From the NCBI GenBank assembly GCA_964428275.1, contig CAYRXN010000373.1:1-8341 (forward strand): a DNA stretch of 8,341 nt, given 5' to 3'. Source of the stretch: JALSRY01 sp964428275 (GTDB lineage: Bacteria; Planctomycetota; Phycisphaerae; UBA1845; Fen-1342). Of this stretch, positions 6,012 through 8,341 are shown in pieces. Under the pieces are notes generated by a model that did no database searches, was not told the DNA's origin, and saw only the letters and a program-made list of their open reading frames with translations. How positions within the stretch are numbered: position 1 is the stretch's first letter; each line of letters opens with the position of its first letter. Position numbers and translations under genes: made by a program.

Positions 6012-7406
6012 ATGATGCCACAGCAGCACAACGACCCACAGGTACCCGACCAGGACCGCCGCGATTTTCTCAAGCTCGGAGCGCTGGCCGGGCTGGGGGT
6101 GGCACTCGGCGGGGTGAGCGCCAGCCAGGCGGCCCAGCGGCGCAAGCCGCCGATCGCCCAGCCGGCGCCGGAGCGCTTCTTCGCGGCGCCGCCGATGGAA
6201 GTCGTGCGCATCGGTTTCGTCGGCGTGGGGGGCATGGGCACCAACCACGTCAACCAGTTGCTCAAGGTCGAAGGGGCCCGCATCGTGGCCGTTTGCGACA
6301 TCGACGAGAGCCACGCCAAACGGGCGGCCGACCTGATCGAGAAGGCCGGTCAGCCGCGGCCCACGCTCTACACACGCGGCGAGCGCGACTTCGAGCGACT
6401 CTGCGCCGAGGAAGACCTCGACCTCGTGTTCACCGCCACGCCGTGGCGCTGGCACGTACCGGTGTGCGTCGCCGCCATGACGAACGGCAAGCACGCCGCG
6501 ACCGAGGTGCCGGCCGCGTATACGCTCGATGGCTGCTGGGAACTGGTCGAAACGGCCGAGAAGACCCGCAAGCACTGCGTGATGATGGAAAACTGCTGCT
6601 ACGACCGCGCCGAGATGATGTGCCTCAACATGGTGCGGCAGGGGTTGCTCGGCGAGATCCTGCACGCGGCGGGCGCCTACAACCACGACCTGCGCGCGGT
6701 CAAGTTCAGCAAGGGCGGCGAAGGACTCTGGCGCCGCGCCCACGCCGAACGCCGCAACGGCAACCTGTACCCCACGCACGGACTCGGGCCGGTGTCCCAG
6801 TGCATGAACATCAACCGCGGCGACAGGTTCGACTACCTCGTGTCGATGAGCACGCCGTCGCGCGGCTTGCAGCTCTGGCAAGCGGAGCACCTTCCGCCGG
6901 ACGATCCGCGGCGCCACGAAAAGTACGTGCTGGGCGACGTGAACACGACGATGATCAAGACCGCCAAGGGCTACACCATCTACGTCGTGCACGACACGAA
7001 CCTGCCGCGGCCCTACAGCCGCATCCACATGGTCCAGGGCACGCGCGGCATCTTCCGCAAGTGGCCCGGTCCGGCCCGCGTCCACGTCGAAGGGAAGACC
7101 AAGGGCCACGGCTGGGACAAGCTCGACAAGTGGAAGGACTACGAACATCCGCTGTGGAAGTCCGAAAAGGTGCGCAACGCCAGCGGCGGGCACGGCGGCA
7201 TGGACTTCCTCGAAGACTACCGGCTGATCGAGTGCCTGCGCAAGGGGCTGCCGACGGACATGAACGTCTACGACGCCGCCGCCTGGAGCTGCATCTGCGA
7301 GCTGACCGAGCGCTCCGTCGCGCAGCGCAGCGCGCCGGTGGACGTGCCCGACTTCACCCGCGGCCGCTGGCAGACCTGGCCGCCGCTGGGCATCGTCGAG
7401 GGCTGA
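6012..7406 (+). CDS. GH109-type NAD-dependent glycosidase, Tat-exported (Gfo/Idh/MocA fold)
   Basis: A 464-residue protein. The N-terminus has a Tat signal: DRRDFLK (15-21), a hydrophobic stretch (22-36) and a likely cleavage near SASQA (36-40). A Rossmann domain follows with VGVGGMG at 70-76 binding NAD(H), then ATPWRWH, TEVPAA and ENCCYDR segments. NGNLYPTHGLGP, NINRGDRF, PRPYSR, GGHGGMDF and VPDFTRG agree with GH109, the family of the Elizabethkingia alpha-N-acetylgalactosaminidase, which cleaves terminal alpha-GalNAc by an NAD-dependent oxidation-elimination route. Tyr253, His256 and Tyr335 are spaced as I recall the active-site Tyr225, His228 and Tyr307 of that enzyme. Tat export fits a folded, cofactor-loaded protein. 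The length is near that of the family. The gene diverges from the nucleotidyltransferase/kinase pair, which could use the released sugar. Some GH109-like proteins act on other sugars, so the exact substrate is inferred. The ATG at 6015 is an alternative start. Confidence 0.9.
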   Translation: MMPQQHNDPQVPDQDRRDFLKLGALAGLGVALGGVSASQAAQRRKPPIAQPAPERFFAAPPMEVVRIGFVGVGGMGTNHVNQLLKVEGARIVAVCDIDESHAKRAADLIEKAGQPRPTLYTRGERDFERLCAEEDLDLVFTATPWRWHVPVCVAAMTNGKHAATEVPAAYTLDGCWELVETAEKTRKHCVMMENCCYDRAEMMCLNMVRQGLLGEILHAAGAYNHDLRAVKFSKGGEGLWRRAHAERRNGNLYPTHGLGPVSQCMNINRGDRFDYLVSMSTPSRGLQLWQAEHLPPDDPRRHEKYVLGDVNTTMIKTAKGYTIYVVHDTNLPRPYSRIHMVQGTRGIFRKWPGPARVHVEGKTKGHGWDKLDKWKDYEHPLWKSEKVRNASGGHGGMDFLEDYRLIECLRKGLPTDMNVYDAAAWSCICELTERSVAQRSAPVDVPDFTRGRWQTWPPLGIVEG

Positions 7407-7411
7407 ACCGC

Positions 7412-7426
7412 CCGGCCACTTGCCGG
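7412..7426 (+). terminator. Hairpin just after the GH109 stop codon
   Basis: CCGGC (7412-7416) and GCCGG (7422-7426) form a perfect 5-bp GC stem with loop CACTT, starting 5 nt after the stop. There is no T-tract. The position favours a role in 3'-end formation, but it is short. In the rest of the 7407-7617 gap I see only GC-rich DNA and the ribosome site of the next gene. Confidence 0.28.
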
Positions 7427-7617
7427 CGACGAGGATGGGACCAACCTTGCTCCGTCCGGCGTGTCTGGCGAAATACCCGCCCAGCCGGCGCGGGAGAGGT
7501 GCGTGTGCGCGTAGCCGGACGATCGCGCCCGCGGCGCCGGCACGACGGGCACGGCCCACCGCCGATCGAGAACGAGCACCACAGAACGACAGCAAAGCGG
7601 CAGGGAGGCAGGACGCG

Positions 7618-8341
7618 ATGTTGCGGGCAACGAGCGGGTTCCAGCGGAGGCTGTTGGCGAGCGTCGGTCTGACCATCGTCGGTCTTGCCGGCTGTCGCGG
7701 TCCGGTGCACTTCCCCGCGCCGGTCGGCACGCGCCAGGCCGGCGGCGAGACGGAATACGCCTACGACACCGACCACGACGGCGTCACCGACTACTGGCAG
7801 TACCAGGCCGATCACGCGCGCAAGACGGCGCTGGCGTGGCTCGACCACGCCACGGGCCGGCCCGGACCGCGTCTCGATCTCGACACGCTCGCCCCGGACG
7901 CCTGTCCGCACTACGTCATCATCCTCGACGGCGTTCCGTTTGAGATCGTCGCACAGCTCTATCGTGAAGGGCACTTTCGGCTGTTCCACCCGCCGTCGCG
8001 GGTGATTTGCTGCTATCCCGCGATGACCGACCTGGCCCTGTCGCAGCTCTTCCACAGCGAGCCGTGCGAGGGCTTCGAAGCGGTCTGGTACGATCACGCC
8101 GCCGGCAAGGTCCGCGGCGGCACGGCCGACTATCTCAGCGGCAAGGCCGCGCCCTGGCTGTCGCGTGTCGATTACCGCTGTTCGATGTGGCTCGACGGCC
8201 AGTCCTACCTCGATCCGCAAGCCCTGTTCGAGCACGAGCTGCGCGGGTTCGTCGATACGCTGCACCGCCACGAAACCGGCGAAGCGTTCGTCTACTCGGT
8301 CGGCAGCGCCGGCCTCGGCACCCGCGGCGGCCGCGAGGCCA
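7618..8341 (+). CDS. Lipoprotein, possible alkaline-phosphatase-superfamily domain (3' end outside window)
   Basis: The frame is open from ATG 7618, behind GGGAGG (7603-7608, 9-nt spacing), to the window edge: 241 codons. Residues 1-26 form a lipoprotein signal: Arg10-Arg11, a hydrophobic core and lipobox LAGC with Cys26, so the protein should be lipid-anchored. YDTDHDGVTDYW (49-60) has the DxDxDGxxxD pattern of calcium loops (Asp50, 52, 54, 58). VIILDGVP (100-107) followed by CCYPAMTD (131-138) resembles the start of type I phosphodiesterase/alkaline-phosphatase-superfamily domains, with Asp104 as possible metal ligand and Thr137, 33 residues later, as possible nucleophile. Further segments (EGFEAVWYDH, YRCSMWLDGQSYLD) are not recognised. 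The second metal site would lie past the window edge, so activity cannot be judged. It is read in the same direction as the GH109 gene but 211 bp away, so co-transcription is uncertain. The gene is sure, the fold assignment tentative. Confidence 0.8.
   Translation, partial: MLRATSGFQRRLLASVGLTIVGLAGCRGPVHFPAPVGTRQAGGETEYAYDTDHDGVTDYWQYQADHARKTALAWLDHATGRPGPRLDLDTLAPDACPHYVIILDGVPFEIVAQLYREGHFRLFHPPSRVICCYPAMTDLALSQLFHSEPCEGFEAVWYDHAAGKVRGGTADYLSGKAAPWLSRVDYRCSMWLDGQSYLDPQALFEHELRGFVDTLHRHETGEAFVYSVGSAGLGTRGGREA

Noticed and set aside
5985..7730. A 581-codon open frame on the minus strand opposite the GH109 gene
   Set aside because: It mirrors the codon pattern of a strongly recognised plus-strand gene. 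Its translation is Ala/Val/His/Arg-rich with no family signature, as expected for antisense shadow frames in GC-rich DNA.

Overview
The window is very GC-rich throughout. It holds seven protein-coding genes, two of them cut by the window edges, and I see no tRNA, rRNA, CRISPR array, insertion sequence or phage gene. The mix suggests a bacterium of the Planctomycetota (possibly the Phycisphaerae or a relative): a Tat-exported GH109/Gfo-Idh-MocA enzyme, a multihaem cytochrome, an ECF sigma factor with a long Pro/Ala-rich membrane anti-sigma partner, and long non-coding gaps. This assignment is inference from gene content; no marker gene is present.

Layout. (1) 2-856, plus strand: the 3' part of a periplasmic multihaem cytochrome c with seven CxxCH sites in the visible 284 residues. 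(2) 1102-3208, plus strand: an ECF sigma factor and an overlapping single-pass membrane anti-sigma factor, with a candidate self-recognised ECF promoter directly upstream (1055-1080). (3) 3250-5768, minus strand: read 5' to 3', a sugar-1-phosphate nucleotidyltransferase, an N-acetylhexosamine 1-kinase-like protein joined to it by an ATGA overlap, and, after a 135-bp gap, a small AhpD/carboxymuconolactone-decarboxylase-like protein. (4) 6012-7406, plus strand and divergent from (3): a Tat-exported GH109-type enzyme, the NAD-dependent alpha-N-acetylgalactosaminidase family. (5) 7618 to the window end, plus strand: the 5' part of a lipoprotein with a Ca-loop-like motif and a region resembling the start of an alkaline-phosphatase-superfamily domain.

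How the genes may work together. Groups 3 and 4 make a coherent amino-sugar salvage hypothesis. The exported GH109 enzyme would release GalNAc (or a related N-acetylhexosamine), the cytoplasmic kinase would phosphorylate it at C1, and the nucleotidyltransferase would convert the sugar-1-phosphate to an NDP-sugar. No transporter is visible, so uptake must be encoded elsewhere. The sigma/anti-sigma pair looks like a self-contained signalling unit; nothing in the window links it to the sugar genes or the cytochrome.

I see no clearly new class of system. The best candidates for a second look are the GH109/kinase/nucleotidyltransferase locus, the unusual anti-sigma factor and the truncated lipoprotein.
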